Shown here: one piece after another, positions 46,594 through 55,139 of the stretch
Layout: each line of letters opens with the position of its first letter
How positions within the stretch are numbered: position 1 is the stretch's first letter
Assembly: GCF_040219335.1 (NCBI RefSeq)
Contig: NZ_JAVJSQ010000015.1
Coordinates: forward strand, 372,001-436,000
DNA length: 64,000 nt
Direction: 5' to 3'
DNA from: Gimesia sp.
GTDB taxonomy: Bacteria > Planctomycetota > Planctomycetia > Planctomycetales > Planctomycetaceae
Made by a program: the position numbers and the translations under genes
Notes under the pieces: model-generated
Told to the model about the DNA's origin: nothing
What the model saw: the letters and a program-made list of their open reading frames with translations, nothing else
Databases searched by the model: none

Positions 46594-47133
46594 TTGAAAT
46601 TCTTCAGCTTACTGCTGCTCTGTTATCTGGCAGTGATTGCCCAGGTCGGGCTGGCGTCCGAAATGATTGTGGCGGGCAGCCGTCCCAATCTGCCGCTGGT
46701 CGTGCTCTGCCTGGCGCTGTTCTGGTTACGGGATGCGCAGGTGTTTTTCTGGGCGATTCTGGTCGGCATCATCTGTGAAACCTTTGATGATGCCCATCCG
46801 GGAACGGGTGTGCTGGTCGTGACCGGGCTCTGCTGGTTCGTCTATCGCATTCAGGTGCAGTTCGAACTGCGTTCGCTGGTGAGTCGTGCGTCAGTCTTCA
46901 CCACGATGGCGCTGGCCTTCGATGTGATGTTTCAGATTGTGAATCAGGGGAGCTTACCTGCTGCGGAGACGTTGAAGAGTCTGCTGCCTGTCTCTGCAGG
47001 GAATGCGCTCTATTCGTCCGCGGTGGGACTGTCTGTTTTGCTGCTGTGCAAGATCGGTAAGGCACTGTTGCCTGTGTCCGGTGGTTCCTCGCTTTCGGGA
47101 ACACGTGCTTATACCTCTCGCTATTCTCATTGA
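46594..47133 (+). CDS. mreD: Rod-shape-determining protein MreD-like
   Basis: The 179-residue integral membrane protein starts at a TTG with AAAGGA 8 bases upstream. It has about five hydrophobic segments, including FFSLLLLCYLAVIAQVGLA and VFFWAILVGIICETFDDAHPGTGVLVV. MreD is poorly conserved in sequence; the call depends mainly on size, topology and its place between mreC and mrdA. Confidence 0.82.
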   Translation: MKFFSLLLLCYLAVIAQVGLASEMIVAGSRPNLPLVVLCLALFWLRDAQVFFWAILVGIICETFDDAHPGTGVLVVTGLCWFVYRIQVQFELRSLVSRASVFTTMALAFDVMFQIVNQGSLPAAETLKSLLPVSAGNALYSSAVGLSVLLLCKIGKALLPVSGGSSLSGTRAYTSRYSH

Positions 47134-47173
47134 TGAGTGTCCCTGACAGGGGACTTGAGGAACTGATTGTCTG

Positions 47174-49426
47174 ATGCGAAACCGTCTCGGCAATGATCAT
47201 ATGACACTGGAAAACGAGGCCGCGGGCCAGTCGTTTCAGGTGGATCGTCTGCCCGGCGTTCGCGTGTTTCTGCTGGGGTTGATTCTGGTGGTCCCCCTGC
47301 TGGCGGTGAGTGGACGGTTACTCTTCATTCAGATGATGAATGCAGAACACTTTTATTCGCAGTTCGGGAAAACGACGGAATCCTTCGAAAGCATACCGAG
47401 CCGTGACGGGCGGATCGTTTCCATTGATGGTCGCGTGCTGGCACTCGATGTCGAACGTTTCGACCTGCAGGCTCATTACCGTTGGCTGGAAGAGCCGCCG
47501 AATCCGAGGTGGCTCAAACAGCAGGCGTTGACGCTGCTCGAACCGGTGGAACGCCGCAACCGGGAGAAGGTTGAGGCGGCGCAGGAGAAAGTGCTGGCGC
47601 GACGACAGCAGTTATGGGACGAACTGGCACAGGTGATGAAGACCAGTCCTGAAGAACTGCAGACCTCATGCAGGGACGTACAACAACGCGTTGAGACGAT
47701 TATCGAAAGTGTGAATGAGCGTGCCTCTCAAAAAGAAGGGGCGAGTTCGTCCGACGATTCTGATGTGGAAACGCAGGCCTCAGCAGAGCAGGATCAGCTG
47801 CAGAAATTCTGGACGCTGTTCAAAGATGCCTTAACGCGGCCCCCGCGTCGACCACGGCGTGAGCGGATTGTGGTGCGGGAAGAGCTGGATTATCACACCC
47901 TGGCTTCCGGGATTCCTCGGGAGATCGCCCTGGCCATCTCGGCACATCCGGAGCGGTTTCCGGGCATACATATCCAGGTGGCGACGTTGCGGGAATATCC
48001 ACAGAAAACGCTGGCACCCCACGAGATTGGGATTCGGCATCGGATTGATGAGAAGACTTTGAAGTCTCGGCAGCAGCGGTTCCCTGAGGGAGATCCACTG
48101 GATTACAAGGAAGGCGACCGGATCGGCAAGATGGGGGTTGAGCGAACCTACGACCGATACCTGCGCGGCCTGCGAGGCTTGAAAAAAGTGGTTCGGAACC
48201 GTCAGGGGGAGATTATCCGTACCGAAATTATCCGCGAGCCGAAATCAGGCGATGACGTAGTGCTGACTTTGAACACGGGACTGCAGGACCAGGTGCAGGA
48301 CTTGCTGGATGAATCACTGCAGGAACTGCGCGAGGGAACCGAGGAACAACCTGCGGAACAGACCGACCCTGCATCCGGTGGTTGTATTGTCGTACTTGAT
48401 GTTCGCACCGGGGCGATCGTGGCGACGGCTTCCGCGCCGCGGTACGATCTGAATCTGCTGCTGCATCCGACCCCGGAAGAGTGGCAGGCCGTATTGAATG
48501 ATCCGCGACGACCATTGTTTCCCCGGGCGACACAGATGATGTTGCCCCCCGGTTCGACATTCAAGGCGCTGACTTCGATTGCCCTCATGGAAAGTGGTAA
48601 GGTAGACCCCGATGAACCTTTTATCTGTCGCGGGTATCTGGATCGTCCCGATCGGCACCGTGACTATATCTACCGACATTATGGCGTGGGTCATAATGAA
48701 CTGACTTTGACGCGGGCGCTGCGGGAATCTTGTAACGTCTATTTCTTCCAGGCGGCCCGGACGATGGGACCGGAGGCGATTCATCACTGGGCCGATCAAC
48801 TCGGATTCGGCAAGCCGACGGGGATTGATATCCCGGGAGAGCGGGGCGGTCATCTGCCTGATCCCTCACCACCGAAGTCTGAGAAGAAATCGCCCTGGTA
48901 TCCCGGGGACACGCTGGGCATGGCCATTGGTCAGTCGCGGCTGACGGTGACGCCCCTGCAGATTGCGCGGCTGATGGCGGTGGTGGCCAATGACGGGGAA
49001 ATGGTCGTGCCTCATTTAGCGCATAGCGTGGTGCCTTCCGCGGAATCATCCACGACGACGCGGCAGATGATTTCGTATCCGCGCCGATACGTGAGTGGCA
49101 TTCATCCCGGCACGCTGGAACGGGTGCGGGAAGGTCTGACCGAGGTGGTCGCGCATCCGCGGGGGACCGGTTATAAAACGGTGCGTCTCAAAGAAGTTAC
49201 GATTGCCGGTAAAACGGGGACAGCAGAGACCGGGGGCGGCAAGAACGACCATGCGTGGTTTGCGGGGTTTGTACCCGCGCAGCGACCGAAGTACGCGTTT
49301 GCCGTGGTGATCGAGCATGGCGGATCGGGGAGCCGTGTCGCGGGGCCGGTGGCGCAGAAGCTGGTGCGAGCGATGCTCGATACCAGCGTGCTGCAGCCAA
49401 CACAACCGAAGTTGCAGGCGAACTGA
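47174..49426 (+). CDS. mrdA: Penicillin-binding protein 2 with extended N-terminal domain
   Basis: This class B transpeptidase of the elongasome has one N-terminal helix (VFLLGLILVVPLLAVSG). The catalytic SxxK is Ser461-Thr-Phe-Lys464, the SxN is SCN, and KTGTAE begins at Lys680. At 750 residues it is longer than usual (about 620-650). The extra length lies in a charged, coiled-coil-like insert (about 130-235, NREKVEAAQEKVLARRQQ and on) in the pedestal domain. Its presence supports a peptidoglycan wall in this planctomycete. No rodA follows. Confidence 0.93.
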   Translation: MRNRLGNDHMTLENEAAGQSFQVDRLPGVRVFLLGLILVVPLLAVSGRLLFIQMMNAEHFYSQFGKTTESFESIPSRDGRIVSIDGRVLALDVERFDLQAHYRWLEEPPNPRWLKQQALTLLEPVERRNREKVEAAQEKVLARRQQLWDELAQVMKTSPEELQTSCRDVQQRVETIIESVNERASQKEGASSSDDSDVETQASAEQDQLQKFWTLFKDALTRPPRRPRRERIVVREELDYHTLASGIPREIALAISAHPERFPGIHIQVATLREYPQKTLAPHEIGIRHRIDEKTLKSRQQRFPEGDPLDYKEGDRIGKMGVERTYDRYLRGLRGLKKVVRNRQGEIIRTEIIREPKSGDDVVLTLNTGLQDQVQDLLDESLQELREGTEEQPAEQTDPASGGCIVVLDVRTGAIVATASAPRYDLNLLLHPTPEEWQAVLNDPRRPLFPRATQMMLPPGSTFKALTSIALMESGKVDPDEPFICRGYLDRPDRHRDYIYRHYGVGHNELTLTRALRESCNVYFFQAARTMGPEAIHHWADQLGFGKPTGIDIPGERGGHLPDPSPPKSEKKSPWYPGDTLGMAIGQSRLTVTPLQIARLMAVVANDGEMVVPHLAHSVVPSAESSTTTRQMISYPRRYVSGIHPGTLERVREGLTEVVAHPRGTGYKTVRLKEVTIAGKTGTAETGGGKNDHAWFAGFVPAQRPKYAFAVVIEHGGSGSRVAGPVAQKLVRAMLDTSVLQPTQPKLQAN

Positions 49427-49438
49427 AGTCAGCCTGCG

Positions 49439-51115
49439 TTACTTCTGTTTTTTCGCACTGGGAGGAATCAGGGCCTCGGGCTGATCGATGTGCAGGTAGT
49501 GCCCATGATCGGCGGTGAGGATCACGACGGTGTCCTTCCAGTTGCTGTTCTTTTCGACCCAGTCGGTGATGACTTTGAAGGCGGCTTCCCCGCTTTTGAC
49601 AGCTCCGATGGAGTTGTCGAGATTGTTATCATGGTTGGCCCAGTCGACATCGCCGGCTTCGACCATCAGCCAGAATCCTTTTTTGTTCTGACTGAGCACA
49701 TCGAGGGCTGACTCGGTCATATCGGCCAGGGTGGGGTTTTCCTTGATGTCGGCAGCTGAGTATGTTTCGGCGCTTGTCTTGCCGGGCGCGGGCTGGTAGT
49801 CGCCGTCCGCTGTCTGGAAGGGAAGGTGAGCCGCATGAGCTCCGACGCCGTACACACCCAGCAGGCGGGTCTTGTTTTTGATGGCGTCTTGTGTCGCTTT
49901 CTGGAGGCCGGCTTTTCCTTCCGCGCCGTCCGTTCTGAGGGCGACGGTGTATTTTCCACCGTTTTTCACATCGGCCTGCTTAATGGTTTCTTCAGCGATA
50001 TACTTCCAGCCGGGAACGAAGTTCTTACCGTCTGACTTGCTGCCTGAGGGTTTGGCTTTAGTGCCATATCCGCCGCCGAGCACGACATCGAGACCGGGGA
50101 GCGGTTTCTCGGGATGTGAGATGGAAGTCTGTCCTACGAGGTCGCGGGCCAGGTCCTGGTAATCGTTGCGGCTGACGTTGTGTGCGTAGGCGGCAGCGGG
50201 GGTGGCGTGCGTAATCGGGACACTGGTGACGACGCCGACGGAATAGCCGTCCAACTGTGCCTGGTGAGCGATGGTCATCACTGGGGCTCCGGTTGGATCC
50301 ACGTTGATGGCATTGTTGTAGGACTTGATTCCCGCGGTCATCGAAGTGGCGGTGTTTGCCGAGTCCGGATAGGCGTGCTCTCCATAATTGTTGCTGGGAC
50401 TGCTGATCAGATATTTGATATCGTTGCCGGGAGTCCAGGGGTTGGGGCCTCCTTTTTCCGCATTATAGCCACCCCGAATTGTACCGCCTGGATTGAGTAC
50501 GGTCTGCTTATCAACATCCACGTTGGTGGCGGCATTATGAGGAGCGGTCACCATGTAGCCGAACTGTGAGGTGCCTGTAGCAGGGTAGTCCTGGAAGAGG
50601 AGACCAGTGCCGCGTCCACCTTTGTACTTGTCACCCTTGGAGTAATACAGGGCAGCGGCCTTGGTCGTCTGCCAGTCCATGCCGTCAAAGACGAAGAGAA
50701 TGATGTTCTTCTTACCGGCTTTCAGAGCTGCTTCCTGGATATTGTAGAGGTTGGTCTGGTCCAGGTAGTCTGCCTTGGGGTTTACAGTGTTGGCAGGCGA
50801 GTAACCATAAATGGCTTCCAGCTTTTTCGAATCGCGATAGGGGCTGTTCACACCGGTGTAAGAATTGAGATCAATGCCCTGGCCGGCGTCTTTGGTGCCG
50901 AAGGTGTAGACGGGAATCAGCCGCAGCGAATGGTTGGACCATTGGATATATTTTTCGGGTTCGAGCCCCCAGTGTGCAACGGGGCTTTTCTTGTTACGAA
51001 TGGCTTCGGTCTGGAGCTTGCGAATATGATCTGCCTCCGGTTTTTTGGCGGAGACGGGTAAGCAGATTGCAAGTAAAGTCAGCGCGAACAGGCTGGATAC
51101 AGCAGCGCGTTTCAT
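49439..51115 (-). CDS. phoA: Secreted alkaline phosphatase (PhoA type)
   Basis: The ATG at 51115 begins a Sec signal peptide (KRAAVSSLFALTLLAICLPVSA) of a 558-residue enzyme. Core motifs are ILFVFDGMDWQTTK at the first metal site, DSANTATSMTAGIK with the phosphorylated serine, and EAGDVDWANHDNN. VVILTADHGHYLHI supplies the last metal ligands. The enzyme releases phosphate from organic esters in the periplasm. Its promoter holds the same Pho-box heptamers as pstS, so it is probably induced in phosphate starvation. A start at 51178 would spoil the signal peptide. It is convergent with mrdA. Confidence 0.92.
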   Translation of the reverse strand: MKRAAVSSLFALTLLAICLPVSAKKPEADHIRKLQTEAIRNKKSPVAHWGLEPEKYIQWSNHSLRLIPVYTFGTKDAGQGIDLNSYTGVNSPYRDSKKLEAIYGYSPANTVNPKADYLDQTNLYNIQEAALKAGKKNIILFVFDGMDWQTTKAAALYYSKGDKYKGGRGTGLLFQDYPATGTSQFGYMVTAPHNAATNVDVDKQTVLNPGGTIRGGYNAEKGGPNPWTPGNDIKYLISSPSNNYGEHAYPDSANTATSMTAGIKSYNNAINVDPTGAPVMTIAHQAQLDGYSVGVVTSVPITHATPAAAYAHNVSRNDYQDLARDLVGQTSISHPEKPLPGLDVVLGGGYGTKAKPSGSKSDGKNFVPGWKYIAEETIKQADVKNGGKYTVALRTDGAEGKAGLQKATQDAIKNKTRLLGVYGVGAHAAHLPFQTADGDYQPAPGKTSAETYSAADIKENPTLADMTESALDVLSQNKKGFWLMVEAGDVDWANHDNNLDNSIGAVKSGEAAFKVITDWVEKNSNWKDTVVILTADHGHYLHIDQPEALIPPSAKKQK

Positions 51116-51179
51116 AGTTTCCTCAAGTCGTGTTGTAGCGGTTGAAATCGGACTAAGAAGTATGGGCGGGTAGTACAAT

Positions 51180-51237
51180 ATTATAGGGGCAGGCGGTCCG
51201 GGTTTGTAAAGCGTGGGACTGTGAAGCGTGTGTGAAG
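51180..51237 (-). promoter_or_regulatory. Pho box and promoter of the alkaline phosphatase gene
   Basis: On the minus strand, CTTCACA occurs twice exactly 11 bases apart (complement of 51231-51237 and 51220-51226). CTTTACA (51205-51211) comes 15 bases after the second. TTTACA with TATAAT (51180-51185), spaced 19 bases, forms a sigma-70-type promoter. The heptamer matches CTTCACG/CTTAACA before pstS. Confidence 0.7.
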
Positions 51238-51295
51238 TTTTTAAGATTCACGGCGTCCTGTGCTTTGTTTAACGACTTACGAACTGCACGGAAAG

Positions 51296-52171
51296 TTATT
51301 TTGCCGGACGCAGCTCAAATTCCGCGGGGATGCGTTCCAGAACACCGCCCGTGAAGACCTGGTAAAGCTGCAGTTCATCCATGTGTACATAACCGATGTG
51401 ACAGCCACAGGTCTGGTTTGAACAGGGGCGATCGACGAGCGTGTCTGCAAAACCGGGTTCATAAATGTTTCCCAGTGGCTGTTTGATGAAGTGGCAGCGA
51501 TAGATGTCGCCGGCCCCGTCGACCGAAATCACACTGGATCCGCAGCGGCAACTGCGTCCGAGGCTCGCATGATATTGGGTGTTGAGCTGAAACAGCGGGT
51601 CGATGGCCGTGAAACGCTCCAGCAACTCGCCTCGATAATCCACGCCGGAACTTTTGGCAGCGTTGACCCAGAGATAGATATTGTCGGGAAGTTCTGCACG
51701 CAGCCGTTCGATCTCGGGCAGATCATCGGGGAGCCCGACTGCACCGACGCTGTGTGCGACGCCGAGCTCGGTCAGTCTGCGTGACTGTGAGAGAAAGCGG
51801 GACCGCGTTGTCTGCGAGGGGTGAAAGGTACACCAGAGTGCGAGCCGGGAGACGTTGGCGTTTTCAATCCAGTGCAGATCGTAAGAGAGATTGGTCTGTG
51901 CAGCGACTTTCTCAATCTGAGGGAGGCGGGTCAGTTCACAGATGGCTGATTGATACCAGCGACGGGTGAGCGCTTCTCCCCAGGGGGTAAAGAACAGGGA
52001 GAGCGAATCTTCGCGGCGGCCTTTGACCCAGTCCACCAGGCGTTCGAGGGCGAGTCGGTCGGTTTTCAGTTCCGCGGCGGTTTCGTGGCGCTTGGCGAAA
52101 GGGCAGTAATGACAGTCGTAGTTACAACTGGAGAGAGGACCGCGATAGAGGATGCTGAGTTTCAGTGACAT
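51296..52171 (-). CDS. STM4011-family radical SAM protein
   Basis: The 291-residue protein has the radical SAM cluster motif C16-x3-C20-x2-C23 (SCNYDCHYC), which binds the [4Fe-4S] cluster that cleaves S-adenosylmethionine. A second set of six cysteines near the C terminus (208, 210, 226, 250, 255, 257; CRC, YRCHF, CSNQTCGCH) resembles an auxiliary-cluster (SPASM/twitch-like) domain. I assign STM4011 from this motif pattern and the gene order. It is last in the operon and overlaps its predecessor by 10 bases. Its substrate is unknown. Confidence 0.85.
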   Translation of the reverse strand: MSLKLSILYRGPLSSCNYDCHYCPFAKRHETAAELKTDRLALERLVDWVKGRREDSLSLFFTPWGEALTRRWYQSAICELTRLPQIEKVAAQTNLSYDLHWIENANVSRLALWCTFHPSQTTRSRFLSQSRRLTELGVAHSVGAVGLPDDLPEIERLRAELPDNIYLWVNAAKSSGVDYRGELLERFTAIDPLFQLNTQYHASLGRSCRCGSSVISVDGAGDIYRCHFIKQPLGNIYEPGFADTLVDRPCSNQTCGCHIGYVHMDELQLYQVFTGGVLERIPAEFELRPAK

Positions 52172-53481
52172 TGAAACGTCTCCATACGCTGCAGGACCTG
52201 TTCCGAGTAGAGCCAGGGGCCGATGGTGTCCGATCGTTCGAGACCGGCGGGGGTGAGAATGATCGCATCGGCGGTGATGCGAGCGAGCCCATATTCTTCC
52301 AGTTCCCGCAGATCGGGGAAATGGCTGAGCACATCTCCGCCGAAGGTTCGCGCGTAGAAGTCGCGGGAGAGGCCGGTCGTCTGCAGAAGCGACATGATCA
52401 GAAACCGCCGCTGCTGTTCCTCTCGATCCAGTTCCACTCCATAGTGGGCCGAGGCGAAGGTTTCCGGTTCCTGTTCGAGATAGTGTGCGATGATGGCCGC
52501 CACACCACTGCGGCCGACCGCGTATTCACTGGAGTAATGAATGCGGCTGGTATAGGAGCGGGCGCCGCAGCCCAGGCCGATCATGCCATCGGTCTGACAG
52601 CAGTACTGTGTGTCGTGAGGCTGGATCGCATCTGTCCGGCGAAACATGCGGAGTGAGTGTTGCGTGTAGCCTTGTTCGAGCAGGAAGTCCCTGCCGGTGC
52701 GGTAAAGTGTCAGGCGATGGTCGTCCCACTGTTGTGGTTTGCGTCCCAGGCCGGTGAGCGGGCGGACATACAGGGGATAGAGATAGAGTTCTTCCGGCTG
52801 GAAGGTGAGTGCCTGCTGAAGCGAGTCGCGAAAACTGTCGATCGTCTGTCCGTCGGCACCGTAGATCAGATCGAGGTTCAGTGTGGGAATGCCGACATTG
52901 CGAACCAGTTCCAGCGCCTCAAGAATTTCACGTCGTTTCTGCGGACGTCCGATGCTGAGGGCCTCCTGTTCGTCAAACGACTGGATGCCGAGACTGATAC
53001 GGTCGATTCCCTGGTCGTGTATCAAATTTACTTTTTCCGCCGTCAATGTCGCGGGGGAAGCTTCGAGGCTGCAGGGGAGTTGTGCCGGGCCGGTATTCAG
53101 TTCTTTCTGGAGAATGTCAAACAGCTGTGCGAGTTCATCCGTCTCGAGATATGTGGGAGTGCCGCCCCCGATCGCGAGTTGAGGAAAATGGAAGTCGGGC
53201 AGTTGATCGCGAACCTGCCGGGCCTCGATGCGGAGTTGCTGCAGATATTGAGCTGCGAGATCGTCCTGGGGATTCGAGAGGGTAAACAGGTTGCAGAAAC
53301 CGCAGCGGTATTCGCAGAAAGGAAGATGTAGATACAGTGATAAATCAGTGCGGTCTTCCGGTTCCCAGATCTGCTGGAGGGGCAGTGGTCGTGCGAACGG
53401 GCGATAAGCGGACTTGTGCGGATACGCGTAGCTGTAAGCGAGGTAGGGCGTTTCCGCGAGCAGTGTCTGCAGATGGTTCAT
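52162..53481 (-). CDS. STM4012-family radical SAM protein (HemN-like)
   Basis: The 439-residue protein starts at 53481. Its cysteine motif C56-EYR-C60-GF-C63 follows LSLYLHLPF, as in coproporphyrinogen dehydrogenase HemN. GGGTPTYLETDEL, SLEASPATLTAEKV, RISLGIQSFDEQEALSIGR and LDLIYGADGQTIDSF complete the HemN-like barrel. It is a member of the STM4012 group rather than a heme-pathway enzyme, judged by its neighbours. Its ATG overlaps the STM4013-like stop by 4 bases, so the two are translationally coupled. Confidence 0.87.
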   Translation of the reverse strand: MNHLQTLLAETPYLAYSYAYPHKSAYRPFARPLPLQQIWEPEDRTDLSLYLHLPFCEYRCGFCNLFTLSNPQDDLAAQYLQQLRIEARQVRDQLPDFHFPQLAIGGGTPTYLETDELAQLFDILQKELNTGPAQLPCSLEASPATLTAEKVNLIHDQGIDRISLGIQSFDEQEALSIGRPQKRREILEALELVRNVGIPTLNLDLIYGADGQTIDSFRDSLQQALTFQPEELYLYPLYVRPLTGLGRKPQQWDDHRLTLYRTGRDFLLEQGYTQHSLRMFRRTDAIQPHDTQYCCQTDGMIGLGCGARSYTSRIHYSSEYAVGRSGVAAIIAHYLEQEPETFASAHYGVELDREEQQRRFLIMSLLQTTGLSRDFYARTFGGDVLSHFPDLRELEEYGLARITADAIILTPAGLERSDTIGPWLYSEQVLQRMETFQCH

Positions 53482-54293
53482 GCGGGACCTCCGGTCTGGG
53501 GGAGCAGGCATTCGAGATAGGGGACATCCCAGACCAGCGGATGTGCGAGTCGGTGTCCCTGGTAGCCGTCTTCGCCGAAGGTGGTGCCATGGTCAGAGCA
53601 GATGATACAGAGTAGCGGAGCCCGCTGTTGCAGGGCTGTGATCAGGGGACTGAGTTGTGCGTCGGCATAGGCGAGGGCCGCGATCTGGGTTTCAACGGAA
53701 TCTGCGAGCGCACCTTCTTTGAAAATACAACTGGGCTGATGCGTGGCTGAAACGTTGAGGAACAGAAAGAGACGTTGCTCAGCCGGTAGCTGCTGGAGCC
53801 GTTCGAGAGTGAAATCGATCTGGTGCCTGGTGGAGTGCCGGTCGGTCACCCCGAAGGACGGATACCAGTGGCTTTCCTGGAACAGTCCGGGCAGGGCATT
53901 GCCCAGCGGACTCTGTTTGTTGAAGAAGCCGACGCCGCCGATACAGAGCGTGTGGTAACCCTGTTCTGCGAGTCCGGAAACGATGTTGTCTGAGGAAAAG
54001 ACACAGGTCTCTGGGGCGATGGTTTCACTGCCGGGAAATTCGAGGGCGAACAGTCGCGGATGTTTGCCTGGTGTCACGGGAGTCGGGAGGAACCCGGCGA
54101 AAAAGGCCTGGTGAGCAGCATAGGTGAAGTTACCAGGTGAATGTCTGCGTTCCCAGCCGGTCTCGGGGAGCAGGCGGGCCAGGTTGGGGGTCAGTCCCTG
54201 CTGCAGCGCATGGGTTGCGACATCGAAGCGGAGCGAATCGAGGGTCAGCAACAGGATGTCGTGTGTGCCCAGGCAGGCGCGTGCATCAATCAT
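53478..54293 (-). CDS. STM4013-family hydrolase (alkaline-phosphatase/sulfatase superfamily)
   Basis: The 271-residue product has the superfamily metal sites: ILLLTLDSLRFD near the start (Asp19) and SDHGTTFGEDGYQGHRL near the end. The nucleophile position is not the sulfatase Cys-x-Pro-x-Arg; a threonine or serine near FTYAAH may serve. The ATG at 54293 overlaps the HAD stop (54290) in an ATGA arrangement, which is why I prefer it to the ATG at 54305. It would hydrolyse a phosphate or sulfate ester of an unknown product. Confidence 0.84.
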   Translation of the reverse strand: MIDARACLGTHDILLLTLDSLRFDVATHALQQGLTPNLARLLPETGWERRHSPGNFTYAAHQAFFAGFLPTPVTPGKHPRLFALEFPGSETIAPETCVFSSDNIVSGLAEQGYHTLCIGGVGFFNKQSPLGNALPGLFQESHWYPSFGVTDRHSTRHQIDFTLERLQQLPAEQRLFLFLNVSATHQPSCIFKEGALADSVETQIAALAYADAQLSPLITALQQRAPLLCIICSDHGTTFGEDGYQGHRLAHPLVWDVPYLECLLPQTGGPA

Positions 54294-54961
54294 GGTACCA
54301 GACATTGTAGTGAATCGAGTGAAGAAATCTGACAGTGCGGCTGGGGGAATTCCCCGGGGAATGTGCGGTCCAGTTGCATCCAGCAGGTGTGCATACCAAT
54401 CGCCCGGGCGCCGGAGATGTCCTGATGAGGATGATCGCCGACGAACAGGGCCTGCTGGGGAGTGACTCCCAGTGCCGATAACGCCTGTGCAAAGATGGCT
54501 CGATCCGGTTTGGCTGTACCCGTTTCTTCTGAGATCCAGATGTGATCAATCAGTTGATCGATGCCCGCAGCCGCGATTTTTGCCCGCTGGAGTTCCGCGG
54601 AACCGTTGGTGATGACGGCCAGCGCGAAGTGCGGTTGCAGCCGTTGCAGGAGTTCCAGGCAGAGAGGATCGGGGTCAATCATCCGGGGCAGTTTCTCGCG
54701 GAAATCTGACCAGAGTTCAGCCGGAGTCCAGTCAGGAAAACAGGTCGTGGCGGCCCAGTCGAAGAATGCGGCGCGGTCTTCGTAGCCCAGTCGGTCCCGG
54801 GCCAGAATGGTCAGGAGCATCAGTTCGAATTCATCCTCAGGCAGGGGCGGGGACGAATCTTGCAAGAGCTGTGTGAAATAGCGACGGACCGCTGCACTGC
54901 GATCGAGGAGCGTATTATCAAGATCAAACAGAATTGCTTTGATATCTGCATTGGGGAGCAT
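54290..54961 (-). CDS. HAD-family hydrolase
   Basis: A 223-residue haloacid-dehalogenase-type phosphatase. The nucleophile motif is ILFDLDNTLLDRS (Asp at about 12 and 14), motif II is LAVITNGSAEL, and motifs III/IV are GTAKPDRAIF and FVGDHPHQDISGARAIGMHTCWM. It is the first gene of the leftward radical SAM operon and overlaps the STM4013-like gene by 4 bases. Its family alone does not reveal the substrate; the setting suggests a phosphorylated intermediate. It diverges from the LRR protein gene. Confidence 0.9.
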   Translation of the reverse strand: MLPNADIKAILFDLDNTLLDRSAAVRRYFTQLLQDSSPPLPEDEFELMLLTILARDRLGYEDRAAFFDWAATTCFPDWTPAELWSDFREKLPRMIDPDPLCLELLQRLQPHFALAVITNGSAELQRAKIAAAGIDQLIDHIWISEETGTAKPDRAIFAQALSALGVTPQQALFVGDHPHQDISGARAIGMHTCWMQLDRTFPGEFPQPHCQISSLDSLQCLVP

Positions 54962-55038
54962 GGGATTCCGCGAAGGCCGCCTTTGTGTGTTTGAGAATGA
55001 TGATCCCTGGGCCCCGTCATGCCGAGGTGAAGACCCTG

Positions 55039-55090
55039 TGAATTTCCAGTTGCAGAGGATTGCATTATTGAACTGTTCTATTGTATAAGT
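55039..55090 (+). promoter_or_regulatory. Putative promoter of the STM4015-like gene
   Basis: TTGCAT lies near 55060, followed after 18 bases by TATAAG, with a TG just before it that could act as an extended -10. The match is moderate. It would serve the rightward LRR/ATP-grasp pair. Confidence 0.35.
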
Positions 55091-55139
55091 GTTTGAGAAG
55101 ATGTCAATTCGTCACCAGCAGTACTATGAGGAGCTTTCA

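Noticed and set aside
54962-55139. Short precursor-peptide gene in the divergent gap of the radical SAM set
   Set aside because: I found no start codon with a proper ribosome site giving a peptide that ends before the LRR gene.
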